Shown: piece after piece, positions 1 to 9,937 of the stretch | How positions within the stretch are numbered: the first letter of the stretch is position 1 | How the letters are laid out: every line of letters starts with the position of its first letter | DNA from: Lineus longissimus | Taxonomy: Eukaryota > Nemertea > Pilidiophora > Heteronemertea > Lineidae | DNA: 64,000 bases | NCBI RefSeq assembly: GCF_910592395.1 | Contig: NC_088321.1 | Span: 2,482,001 to 2,546,000, forward strand | Reading direction: 5' to 3' | Translations under genes and position numbers: made by a program | The notes under the pieces: model-generated | The model's database searches: none | Told to the model about the DNA's origin: nothing | What the model saw: the letters and a program-made list of their open reading frames with translations, nothing else

Positions 1-335
1 AGGCCTGTGTTTTTCTTTATTGCATACTTGCCAAGCTCTTACTATCCTGCAAGCATCTTCGTGGAGTACGTGGATTATATTTTCAAAATTTGCGAATTTT
101 ACGGCTCCACCGGTTAAATAGCGAACATGGGATCTAATAAATGCGCAAATTAGTCGTGAAAGAACCCCCAGCGTGACATCCTGTCAAAGAGCTAGGTGTC
201 TTGAGTCCTTTTTATCGCTGAAAAGAACGAATCGGTTTCCTATCCCCGTTAGTAACTCGTGTTCGGACACCACCCCAAATGAAGTGGACTTTCTTTCCGA
301 CAATACAACCCGCCGCTATGAGCAAAGCTGCCGAA
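1..335. other. No recognisable feature
   Basis: I see no gene, repeat or RNA in this opening stretch. Short open frames here have no domain resemblance I recognise. Confidence 0.4.
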
Positions 336-339
336 CTGA

Positions 340-715
340 CCATTCCACAAAGGAACTCCCGTAAACGACACCGTCCTCACTGGAATGACAATCTTAAATC
401 TCTCCACGAAAACATGCGCCTCGTAGGCACGAGTGGCTAAAAGCTGGTAAATCGAGTGAACCGAACTCAACCAAATGTGTAGAGTATAAGCGGCACAGGC
501 GCATATTTCGTGCAGATCTTAGAAATTTAATGAAGAAATGTTGAGAATGAATTTTACAACAGTCTGAGCTCTGCTTTTAAATTCTGGAAACTGGTGAAAA
601 GGCATCGGCGTCCTCCACCATCGGCACTGAGCTTTGATTATACAATTTACCATAGCTCTGCTGATTTTTGCAACAAGTGGGCAGAGTACTTCGAAAATAT
701 CTTTATAGACTAGAC
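340..715 (+). pseudogene. Relic of a non-LTR retrotransposon (CR1/jockey-like), linker between endonuclease and RT
   Basis: Conceptual translation in shifting frames gives HWNDNLKSLHENMR, then EYKRHRRIFRADLRNLMKKC, then a longer open piece (about 539-712) with FWKLVKRHRRPPPSAL and FCNKWAEYFENIF. This order (W-N-x-x-x-x-LH, a basic YK/FR segment, FWK-L-R, then F-x-x-YF-x-x-F) is typical of the region between the endonuclease and reverse transcriptase of CR1/jockey-type LINEs. The reading frame is broken at least twice and has stops, so it is a dead fragment. No RT or endonuclease domain is preserved nearby. The clade assignment is inferred from the motif pattern only. Confidence 0.6.
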
Positions 716-1389
716 AATTGTGTAGAAGCTGAATCTCACTTTGTCAGATTCGGTACATCACACCGGTCTAAATAATTCAAGGACTTCGTAGTGCTTCGAA
801 CTTTAAACACTACGAGCAGCCCTTACTTCCATTCTAGCAATGGCCAGGCGGAGCTGTTCAAAGCGTCTGTTAAGGACATCTCACAGGGATCATAGTGAAT
901 TTTACATGAACTTGCATTGTTAAATTGGCGGAATACTGCTATGGCTCTCATGATCAAGCGCAACGAAATTTGTCTCGGTGCACGTGACGCGCTCAACGCT
1001 TCCCACAGCTGAAGGCCCTGCTTGAACCCCATATAAATAGTCCAAAAATCGTCCAAAAATGCCGATCTGAACTCCGTCGAAATTTAACGATATCCGTGAA
1101 CAAATCATCCAAACTTTTGACACATTTGGTCCAAAGTAATAATGTTCGCATTCCGACCGATAAAGGATATGATATGGGTGAGATATTCACAAGGAGAGCG
1201 GACCAATCCAGATCTAATCATGTCCAAGCCAAACCAGGAGGATTCCAATAACAGAAGAACCGCAACCATCTCTTCAAAAAAGTGGCAAGTTATAGTTACA
1301 ATAACGATAGCAATTCTCCGCAGGGTCACGCAGTCATCTGTGCCACTATAAACTGCACCAGCTCCTCAGACTGACGCAGGACATCCTCC
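716..1389. other. No recognisable feature
   Basis: Several short open frames overlap here on both strands, but none resembles a known domain and no repeat boundary is visible. Confidence 0.4.
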
Positions 1390-1689
1390 AATTACCTCAC
1401 AGACTTCCAGACAGACTTCTTGCAATATGTCAACTTGAAAGTCGAGAAAGAAAGGGACACCCGGAATATTCTGTTACAAAAGAACAATTGGAGCATCTTC
1501 TGGGTATTGGCTTTACTCTGGCTTCAATTGCCAGGAGAAAGTTGCTCGGAATGTGAAGTCGCCAGACAGTCGACCGCCACATGAACCATTTTCAAGTTCA
1601 AACACGTCGCCAGAAGTTGAGTGAATTAAGCAGAGAGGAACTGGTGAAGAATCGGTGCGACGAATAAACCATGAAACGGGCGAGGGCAG

Positions 1690-1960
1690 TTGTACTCACC
1701 GTATAGATATTTGGTGGTAAGGAATGCATCCTGGAAACATGCTACATGTATAGTATATAGGTCAAACCAAAGTCGTGATGTATCACTGCTTGGAATATGC
1801 ATCCTTGCTAGGAGAACCTACCATAATTTTTTTATTGAAAACGAGTCACTCATAATATAAGAGAGATATCACACTTTTTAGGTTTCCACTTCTGGCCCCC
1901 TGGTGGCCAAGTCAAGAATCAGATCGGACCGAAATTCACTATCAGGATATGCAGGACAGA
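1690..1960 (-). repeat. Family B interspersed repeat fragment
   Basis: Shares with copies at 30640-30970, 31990-32190 and 41430-42790 the ordered blocks 'gagtcactcataa', 'cactttttaggtttcc', 'GCCCCCTGGTGG' (1895-1906) and 'gatcggaccgaaattc'. It begins with a variant of the ggccagggcc terminus (gggcgagggcagttgtactcacc). It lies inside the integrase-core relic and separates its HTH part from its catalytic part. Confidence 0.65.
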
Positions 1961-1984
1961 CAGTCCGTGCGGTAGCTTTGGGGA

Positions 1985-2160
1985 TAGCCAGCTGTTCATA
2001 ACAATTCAATGAACCTCGGTTTTATGAATGTCTCATTGCAGGACTAATCATAATCAGTTGCCTGCAACGGGTGGCCAATGCATTAACTCTTTCATCTTTC
2101 TTCCAGGTCCAGGCCTTTTAATCAAGCCAGACCCCCCCCCCCCCCATAGACTGCATCCAG
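1985..2160 (-). mobile_element. Possible SINE fragment
   Basis: On the minus strand this holds 'agtcctgcaatgagac...aaccgaggttca', a diverged match to the body of the SINE at 6571-6991 (agtccttcgaatgagac...aactgaggttcc). Contains a C14 run at 2132-2145. Too decayed for boundaries. Confidence 0.35.
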
Positions 2161-3394
2161 ATAGTTTTGGCAGGCGTTATAACTTTCAGGTCTCTGTGAA
2201 CCAACCTCGTCTTGAAATTAACAATCACAAAATGGAACTTAATTCATACATTATGCATTGTGCATCGTGCGCAATGTATATACGCATAAACTGTCAAGTG
2301 TTGCAGTAAACTGCAGGCAAAAATCTGGCAAAATATTTCTGGGTTACACTTACAGTAGCTAGCCAGTAGGTAGCTTAAGAATTAAATTTAGAATATAAAA
2401 AGTCCCCTGCAAATTTATCTTGTTGCAATTGAGTCAGGCCCTTTTGTATGTGTATTGTATCCCATGATTCAATTTGAGGTATTTATCCCCGGCATAAATG
2501 ATAAATTTCCATTACATGGTAGGATAGAAGGGAGCAGCACTCTTCTTATGTTTCGGCAATGCTGTTTATGTCCCTTCAATTCAACATAAATTGTTGTCAT
2601 TTTTTACTTTTCACAGGTGACGATTGGTGATCAATAGTGCAATTGATGGTTTTTTCACGGTGTCTGGTTCCGTTCATAAGGGTTTTGCCTGAAAACACAG
2701 CCCGAACGTGTCTGCGAGTATTCATCAATGGAATCAGAGGTATGGACAGCCCAGTCACATTCGTATCGATGGTGGTGGAGAATATGTCCATGCTACAGAA
2801 TTCCAAAATCGAAAGATGGGTGCAAACAGAGGCAGTGTGTTGATTGGTGCCTCTGTCCATAACCAACGAGTGGAAAGACTTTGGAGGGATGTTTTTACCA
2901 AAGTAATTAACATATTTTACAAACTGTTTTACTACATGGATGAACATGAAATTCTTAATGTCACAAATGAAACTCATGTTTTGTCTACATTACACTTTCA
3001 TTCCTATCATTGATAATGAACTACGACGTTGGATTAATGCCAACAATAATCACCGTATCAGAACTGAACACAATCGACCCCTTTACAGCTTTGGTTCGGA
3101 GGTATAATTATCCAGCGCATTGAGAATTTTAATCAACCGCTATACAAAATATTTTACATCCCAATGTTGATGGTGATGAGGGGGATGATGCCTGGTTTGA
3201 ACAGCATGGGGTTGATTGGGATCATTCTGATCCAGAAAACATCAGAAGAATTACAATCACTAGAAATCCTATAAATGAAGAAGAGTCTTCGGAGTTACTG
3301 GAAAACTTTCCTTCAGAAGTGCTCTTATCCTATTCAGATTCTCATGGAATGGACATTTATGGTAGAGTTCTCCACTTTGTGATGACAGTATTAG

Positions 3395-3450
3395 AAATGG
3401 AGTAAGATCTAAAAGTGAAAAGTAAGAAGTTGCTTCGTTTCAATAAAAAC
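3395..3450 (+). terminator. 3' end of integrase-core relic: stop codon, 3' UTR and poly(A) signal
   Basis: ATG GAG TAA is followed by a short UTR and AATAAA (about 3443). Positions 3395-3438 recur with one mismatch, inverted, at 26802-26845, also followed by an AATAAA-type signal, so this is the 3' end of a dispersed unit. Confidence 0.5.
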
Positions 3451-3479
3451 ACCCATTCTTCACCCAAAAGGTCATTTTT

Positions 3480-3530
3480 AGCTCACCTCTTAGCAGAGGT
3501 GAGCATATCTTATACCGTGGCGTCCGTCGT

Positions 3531-3568
<38 letters not shown>

Positions 3569-4610
3569 CGTCGTCCGTTAGCAGGGCACGTTTCGTAACT
3601 GTTAGAGCTATTGAGTTGAAACTTGGTACACATGTACCCTTATGTAATGACACCTTGGAGACCAAGTTTCGGTCCAATTCGTTTCATGGTTTGGCCACCA
3701 GGGGGCCAAACGTTAAAAGTGAAAATATGCAATATCTCCCTTAATAGTAGTCGGGAAATTTTGAAAAAAATATGGTAGGTACTTCTAGCAAAGGTGCATC
3801 ATATATCCTCCGGGTTTTTGATTTGACCTCCTTTTCAAGGTCACAGAGGTCAAATGGTGTAAATTGGCCGTTAGGATGTAACGATGGCACGTTTCTAAAC
3901 TGCAATGACTATTGATACCAAATTTGGTACACATTTACCCCTTAGTCAGGTGATCTCAGGGACCGAAGTTTGGTCCAATATGATTCACCACTTGACCACC
4001 AGGGGGCAAAATCCAAAAACCTTAAAAATGTGATTATTCCCTAACTTCTTGCCCGATTGCCACCAATTTGATATCATGGGTACATCTAACCACCATACAG
4101 TATATGTCACACAGGTTTTTAATTTGACCTTCTTGTCAAGGTCACAGAGGTCAAATGGCGTAAATTCGCCGTCAGGCCGTAACTATGGCACGTTTCTTAA
4201 CTGCAATGACTATTGATCACAAATTAAGTACACATGTACCCCTTGGTCAGGTGATCTCAGGTACCGAAGTTTGGTGCGATCTGATTTGCCGTTTGGCCTC
4301 CAGGGAGGGGGCCAAATCCTAAATTCTTCAAAATGCCATTATTCCTAGTAATGACTTGCCCGATTGGCACCAATTTTATATCATAGGTACATCTAATTCT
4401 AACAACCATTCAATGTGTCACCCGGGTCTTCTTTGATTTGACCTACTTTTCAAGGTCACAGAGGTCGAATGTACTGTAAATTGGCCATTTTGGGGAAATT
4501 GTAATTGCTTGGACCTACATCAAACCTAACACTACATGACACAATACCATGCTCTTTATCCATCTTTCCTCCACATGAGGTGAGCACAATGGCCCTGGCC
4601 ATTTCATTTA
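3480..4610 (+). repeat. Family A interspersed repeat, full-length copy
   Basis: About 1.1 kb, non-coding. It opens with a 25-base hairpin (GCTCACCTCT...AGAGGTGAGC, 3481-3504), a CGT microsatellite, then about three internal modules of ~300 bp. Each module repeats 'ttgacct..tttcaaggtcacagaggtcaaatgg', 'aacgatggcacgtttc', 'ggtccaat' and 'ccaccagggggc'. It closes with GGTGAGCACAATGGCCCTGG. The same unit lies inverted at 39158-40293 with nearly the same length and order. No TIR or target duplication could be fixed; a hairpin-ended element of Helitron or MITE type is possible but unproven. Confidence 0.8.
3522..3578. repeat. (CGT)n microsatellite
   Basis: Near-perfect CGT/GTC trinucleotide run inside family A; its counterpart (ACG)n sits at the same place in the inverted copy (about 40190-40252). 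Confidence 0.9.
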
Positions 4611-4649
4611 ATTGAAATATTAGATAAATTGATTCAATCTACACTCCAG

Positions 4650-7600
4650 GTCTTTCCGAGGACACAGATTCCGTCATCGCAATAGTTTACGTTGATGTCA
4701 ATGAGTATCCTCACGACTCCAATTTGACCATTTCCATCCTGCTTGATGTGCTGCTAATGCACCACCGCATCTTTAAACCCAAACTCCATCTACAAATGGA
4801 CAATTGTTGGAGGGAGAACAAGAATCGCTACATTCTTTCATTCTTGTTCTTCCTTGTGCATATAGATGTTTTTGAAGAGGTAAGCTTCCTCATGTGGATA
4901 CCGAAAAGACACATCAGTTCATTCAATACTATCTTTTTTTGCCCTATGTGATGACCAGAGGACAAGGAACTCAATGGACATAGGGACATGCCTAGTAATA
5001 GTATCAGTTCTAATTACAACATACTATTTCCGACCTACAAACGGTAGTTAATTTCGAGCGAAAAATTATTTAATATAAAAGCAAAAGGTGTGCATTGCAT
5101 TTTTAATGTGGAAAAGTAAAACTGTTCTCTTATAAATACTTGTTTTCAGGTATCTCTGAACTTCTTACCAGTTGGTCATGCGCATGAGGATGTTGATCAG
5201 ATGTTCAGGTAAAGAGATCGTTTCCTGGCAAAAGACCATTCACTCATTGTTGAAAATGTGTTCCTACATGTCCTATGTCAAATGTCGGAGGACGTCACAT
5301 TCAGCGATGTGTACATTACCATGCAAATACATCATGGTAAAACATTATGGTCTTAGTTAAATGGGTAAAATATTCAAAACATGTGGATCATATCTACACC
5401 AATCCTGGTAAAATTGTTATTAGTTGCAATGTCTTCTTGCAGATGTATCAATACAGCCATTTCTTCCTGCGGCAATATCAATACTCTGGATGGTAAGTTC
5501 GACTTGATGTTTCACTGATTTTAGAATTGAGGAATTGGTTGTCCTATCAAGATCGCTCGGGTCGACCAAAAATGCAGACCAAAACCAGAGGCATAGAGAT
5601 TGTAGTGCCCAAAAGTAATTGGGAAACAGTCCGCAGTTGTTTATTTCTCTTGCTAACTAATTGTGGCAACGCTCCTCAAACATTTAGACTGGGGAAACAA
5701 GATGGCGGACACATTTTTTCTACTTCCTTGGTTGCGATACCAAGAACCACTAAAATCAAAATGAGGCGTAAGGCATTTTCCATTAGAAACATCGATATCC
5801 TGTGACCAAGGCCTTTTAGAATATTGAGTCAAGAGCGGGCGACATTATTTGGGCAATTTGTTCTGACACGATTGAGGATGCAAACTGACATATTATGGTA
5901 TTTGCTTACATTGGCATAATGAAGTCACTTAGTCTTAGGTTTCCTCTTAACATTATGGTTTCAGAATTCATGGATGGACTAACGGACAAAGACACATTCT
6001 CGCCTAAGATTGAAGTACATAATGTACAAAGTGTGTTCAACTGGCGTGACCACATAATTCCATTCTTGCCTGTCAACTTCAGTGGCCAATCCAAGCCACA
6101 CCAGTTCCAATTCAGGAAAGTAGATGGGCAGGCAAGGATGCGCTATCGCCTGTGGGCTGATGACCCGTGGAGCCCTGAGGGACCAGGCATGACATGCCTT
6201 GAGGTAAAGATATACATGTAAATTTGTCATTGGTGATTAACTGACTACGCAAACGACACGTACTACTACTACTTTTTAGCTAAGCCGAGACCAAGACACT
6301 TCAAACGTGAGATGCCTTTTCGCGCGATTCTACTCAAGTGTTTAAATTACTTTGCCCATTGGTATATTGCCCTGATAAAGACATACCGTCAACAAAATGG
6401 AGGTTGAAAGAGACCTGCCGGTACTTTCCATGTTTATATTTCAGCCGAGTCCAGGCCCTTGGAGGTCCAGGGTTCGATTCCATTAGTACTTCTCTCTCTA
6501 AGGACACCCTTGGGCTGACCACAGTCAACTGCTGTCCTTTGTTTGAGAAATGATACTGAATACAGAGGTCTTCTTCTTCTTCTTCTGCGTTCTCTCTTTG
6601 GCACTTGGAGGGGTCATTCTCCTAGGAGCAATCCTCCTCCAAGGCGGGATGAGCGTATCTTGCGCTGCCACTGCGGTTATGCGCCAATTGGGTTTATTGG
6701 CCTAGTGGTCAGATTTTGGCGTGGCCAGGGATATACTTCCGTGCCGAGAGAGATAGAGTCCACGTAAGCTACTCATGTTCCTCACTTAGCTTGCCCCGGC
6801 ATAGACACCAGATACCAAGGAACCTCAGTTTAAAGTCTCATTCGAAGGACTGTGAAGAGCCAGGAATTTTAGTTCCTGAAAGCCAGGCTGGTTCATCCAG
6901 AAATAAGAACCTTGGTTCTCCCTGGGATCAAACCCGGGCCCTATTGCATGGTGGCCAGCAGTGTTGACCACTAGGCCATGAGGCTCCTCACATACAGAGG
7001 TCAAATTGAATGGAAAGGACCAATTTGGGACCAAAGGCAGTGTCCTTAAATAGAGAAGGTGTCCTCAGTATAGCAGAGAGGTGTCGGCTCATAAAGGGAA
7101 GAGCCACTGTGTACCTGAATAGATAGGTTAAATTACTGTTTACTTTAACTTGACATATTATATAACATTGTTTTTTTAGGATCTAGTGCTTTCTGAGGAT
7201 GGAAAAATCATCTCTTGCAATGTGGGCAGTATTAGAAGAGACGATTGAACTCAGATTTCATTTGAATTTAACTTGCCTAATCTCTGTTTTGAAATTTCAG
7301 GCTTCCCAGATATAGCTGACGAACAAGCAGTGGTTGAACCCAGCACCGAGCGAATGGAGCTGGACGAGGTCCGCAAAGGCGTCAAGGCTCTCGGGCCAAG
7401 ACTGGTGTCCCGAGATCACCAGTGGTGGGACCGCTACTTCCTAGCACTGGAAAATCCTAACGTAAGCTAAAAATATTGTCACTGTGGTAAAGCTTTTAAC
7501 TTGCTCGATCACAGTGCTATCATTTTAAATGGATTTTAAATAAACCTGAGGTAACTGCATCATAAGCAGGCTGTTAGTTGTGCATGTACTTGATAACAAT

Positions 7601-9388
7601 GCTTTCCAATATCAAAATTCGAAAGTGTCTAGACTAAAAGGAAAAGGAAAAATTTGCTTAACATTAAACAACCCCAAGCCTTTATAAAGACTGGTCGTAT
7701 CCAGTAACTTCTATTATCAAAGAAAAAGAAGCACTTTAAAAATTGAATCATACGTGTACAGTGCATTGATTTGTGGGTGAGAAGAATAGAGGAGCCACTC
7801 TCAGATTGAATGATAAAAAGGCTGTTGTCACGGCAAGCTGCAGGCTGTTGTGAATATTATGCCATGGAATTATTCGAACTGCATGATTTTGTGTACAGGA
7901 CCCGGTACACAAAATGAAATAAAGAGGAGGGTTACAGGTAGGATGATTGGGTGAGTGGAGACACCAGTCATGTTTGTCAAGAAATATCACAACATTTGTG
8001 CATTCCTTCACAAAGAAGGCTTGCCGATTCCGAACCTGGTCGGGGCCTTTACTCAGCACTCATGAATGAGAGTGCTATCTAAAGGCAACTTTACTCATCG
8101 AAACAATTAATTTTTCCAAGAACTTAACAGCGCTGCCACTCGCCATTGTCGCCAAAACTAAACTCAAACCTGGTTGGCTCAAATCTGATGCAACTTGGCT
8201 CAAACTTTTCAAATGCTTTTACTGTTGAGTCAAACATCAAAGTCAGAAAAAATCCTGGTAAATTACCCATTTGGCTAAACTTGTCAAAAATGCAGAGCTG
8301 CCCCAGAAATTACATGTACGGTGGTGATCTATGACAAGTTTGAAATAACAAAGATGAACCTGCTACCACTGTACCATGACAAAGATTTCACAACATCATC
8401 AACCAAACTTTTCTCCAACACAACTGCTTTTTCCCAGACAAGATAATCACTTAAGTGGAATTTGGTATTGCACTTGCAGGTCAATGACAAGGAATGGCCG
8501 CTGCCCAAAATCAGCCAAACGATCGGCTTTTGGAAAATTGATGAAGATATGACAGACGTACCGCAGCATCTGTTGGAGATCAGATCCGGCCTCACACAAC
8601 AATGCCCAGCGGTAAGTGAATTTTTTGAATGAACAAAATACACAAAAGACAGCAAAAACTTAAAAACAAGGCTTATCTTATTCCAGCTGCAGGGTTGAAT
8701 CTTTGGGCTAATAGCGCTTATTCGAATGAGCCCCTCTGGTCTGAAGTTAAATTCATCAGCTTCAATCATTTTGTTCGAGTTGGTTGCAATAGTGAGATTT
8801 TGCTATCCTATTCCACTGCAAGGTGGGGAATTCCTCATCATCTCTGCGTAATTCATGCAAGATAAACAGACTACTATTTCGATGTCCTTATACCCTTGTC
8901 ACATGCTGTAAACTGGGTAATGCTCACCACTGCTGGATTTATTAATGATTCTTGATAATCAATTTCTACTGTAGTTTATAATGAATTTATTCACAGTTTA
9001 TTTGTTTAAGGTGATCATTGGTAATCAAGGACAAATGCCGGCAATTCAAGAGGTAGATCGAACAAAAATTGAGATTGGTGATCTGGCGGCAATATACACC
9101 GTGGAAAAGGAGGGTAGACCATGGATCGCCAAGGTGATTGATATCAATGAGGACACGATCAAGATTCATTGGTTCCATGGGTCTTGGAATGGAGTTTGCC
9201 GGCCATGGTACAACAACATCAGCAAAAAGCAAGTACCACGGCTGGATGAAGTTCATGTGACGAGTGTTGTTCTGTGGGGGTTTAGATTGACAGAGAACGG
9301 TGCTTGTTTGACTAGGACTGTGGCCAGAGAGTTGAAAGACAGGTACGATCAAATAGATAGTGAGGAGACATCTTCCTCTCTTTCATAA
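4650..9388 (+). CDS. DUF7869-type protein gene, seven visible exons, 5' end missing
   Basis: Exons with GT-AG borders and matching phases: 4650-4879, 5150-5336, 5965-6203, 7180-7228, 7301-7461, 8480-8611, 9011-9388 (stop TAA). Exon 1 has HDSNLTISILLDVLLMHH and LQMDNCWRENKNRYILSFL; exon 2 starts LNFLPVGHAHEDVDQMF, the hallmark H-x-H-E-D-V-D-Q motif of the DUF7869 family. Exon 3 holds VFNWRDHIIPFL and PHQFQFRK. The last exon holds GDLAAIYTVEKEGRPWIAKV and IHWFHGSWNG, a BAH/chromo-like beta module usual at the C-end of this family. Function is unknown; the acidic motif could be a metal site (inference). Oddity: TAA at 5210-5212 interrupts exon 2 in frame, although the protein pattern continues directly behind it (RFLAKDHSLIVENVFLHVL). 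The donor of exon 7180-7228 (GTATTA) is weak. Upstream exons are not visible between the integrase relic and 4650. Confidence 0.75.
6484..7111 (-). repeat. MITE related to that at 32960-33137, split by a SINE
   Basis: Left part (6484-6570: 'ctctaaggacaccc..gctgtcct') and right part (6992-7111: 'agaggtcaaattgaatgg', 'ccaatttgggaccaaa', 'gtgtccttaa', 'ccactgtgta') together rebuild the order of the MITE at 32960-33137 in the opposite orientation. The SINE at 6571-6991 sits in the middle. It lies in the intron between exons 5965-6203 and 7180-7228 of the DUF7869-type gene. Confidence 0.6.
6571..6991 (-). mobile_element. tRNA-derived SINE with 11 bp target duplication
   Basis: Read on the minus strand it starts at 6991 with a tRNA-like head: A-box-like TGGCCTAGTGGTCAAC and B-box-like GGGTTTGATCCC. 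A ~280 bp body follows, ending in a (GAA)n-type tail (TTC repeats at 6571-6585 on +). ATACAGAGGTC flanks it on both sides (6560-6570 and 6992-7002). The body matches a second copy at 44443-44725. Confidence 0.75.
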
Positions 9389-9413
9389 ATGACCAAACCA
9401 CCCTGGCTAATAA

Positions 9414-9934
9414 GGGGTGGTCCATAATTTTCAACATTTTCACAAGCGTACAATACGTACGGGGGAGGGAGGGGGTCAAAACACCAATGTACACTTTCTT
9501 TAAGAAATTAATAAAATGTTGATCATCTGTATTGTACGAATCGCGGGACGCATTTAAATTTCGCGCGCTGCTCACACGGTTAGCTCTGCTTGCTTCCTAT
9601 TCAACAAGACAATGGCCGCACGTGGTGACTTTGATGCGCTATTTTTGTTAATTAACAAGAGTGATACCACTATTCACAGCCGACCCAGCAATGAATATGA
9701 ACAATATCTTGTTTATATTATTTTGAAAACAATGTCGACGGGCAATGACTGACCAAGTTCAAAATGCAACCAGGAAACACAACTAGAACCCCCTTGCTTG
9801 TGTATTTTGGAACGTGGGTCATTCGGCCATCAACATTTTTCATTCGGGATTGTACACTTTAGGGGGGGAGGGGGGTTGCCCAAAAGAGTACGTTTTGTGC
9901 ACTTGTGAAAATGTTAAAAATTATGGACCACCCC
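9414..9934. mobile_element. Harbinger-type MITE with TAA target duplication
   Basis: Terminal inverted repeats of about 30-35 bp: GGGGTGGTCCATAATTTTCA at the left and its complement ending TTATGGACCACCCC at the right, both continuing through 'cattttcacaag'. TAA stands at 9411-9413 and 9935-9937. G-rich runs lie just inside both ends. A 3 bp TWA-type duplication and GGG-start TIR fit the PIF/Harbinger group (family knowledge). No transposase inside. It sits just 25 bp behind the stop codon of the DUF7869-type gene. Confidence 0.8.
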
Positions 9935-9937
9935 TAA

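Larger units (their letters stand above)
1390..3406 (+). pseudogene. Decayed integrase-core (rve-like DDE) transposase of the eukaryotic type
   Basis: The N-terminal part (about 1440-1650) reads RKGHPEYSVTKEQLEHLLGI, then GFTLASIARRK, a stop, then SRQTVDRHMNHF, the helix-turn-helix start of this family. After a gap filled with younger repeats, the catalytic part resumes at about 2620: AIDGF, LPENTARTCLRVFINGI, HIRIDGGGEYVHA, GASVHNQRVERLWRDVF and, after a one-base shift, FCLHYTFIPIIDNELRRW and IRTEHNRPLYSFGSE. A last open segment (about 3163-3406) contains FEQHGVDWDH and MDIYGRVLHFV and ends in TAA, followed by AATAAA near 3443. D in IDGGGE and E in VERLWRD are present; the first catalytic D block is not found. 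Known of the family: integrase-core proteins abundant in fish and marine invertebrates, related to IS3EU/Ginger-type transposases (subclass uncertain). Several frameshifts make it a pseudogene. Confidence 0.75.

Noticed and set aside
3415-3744. Arginine-rich protein (RRRRR) from 3415
   Set aside because: Product of the CGT microsatellite inside a non-coding repeat; the same occurs in the inverted copy at 40 kb.
5443-5805. Extra exons of the DUF7869-type gene at 5443-5492 and 5527-5805
   Set aside because: They have AG/GT-like borders, but joining 5336 to 5965 already fits in phase, while these would break it; no family resemblance.
6435-6490. tRNA gene suggested by GGTTCGATTCC
   Set aside because: A lone B-box-like word; no cloverleaf could be drawn and it lies beside a MITE end.
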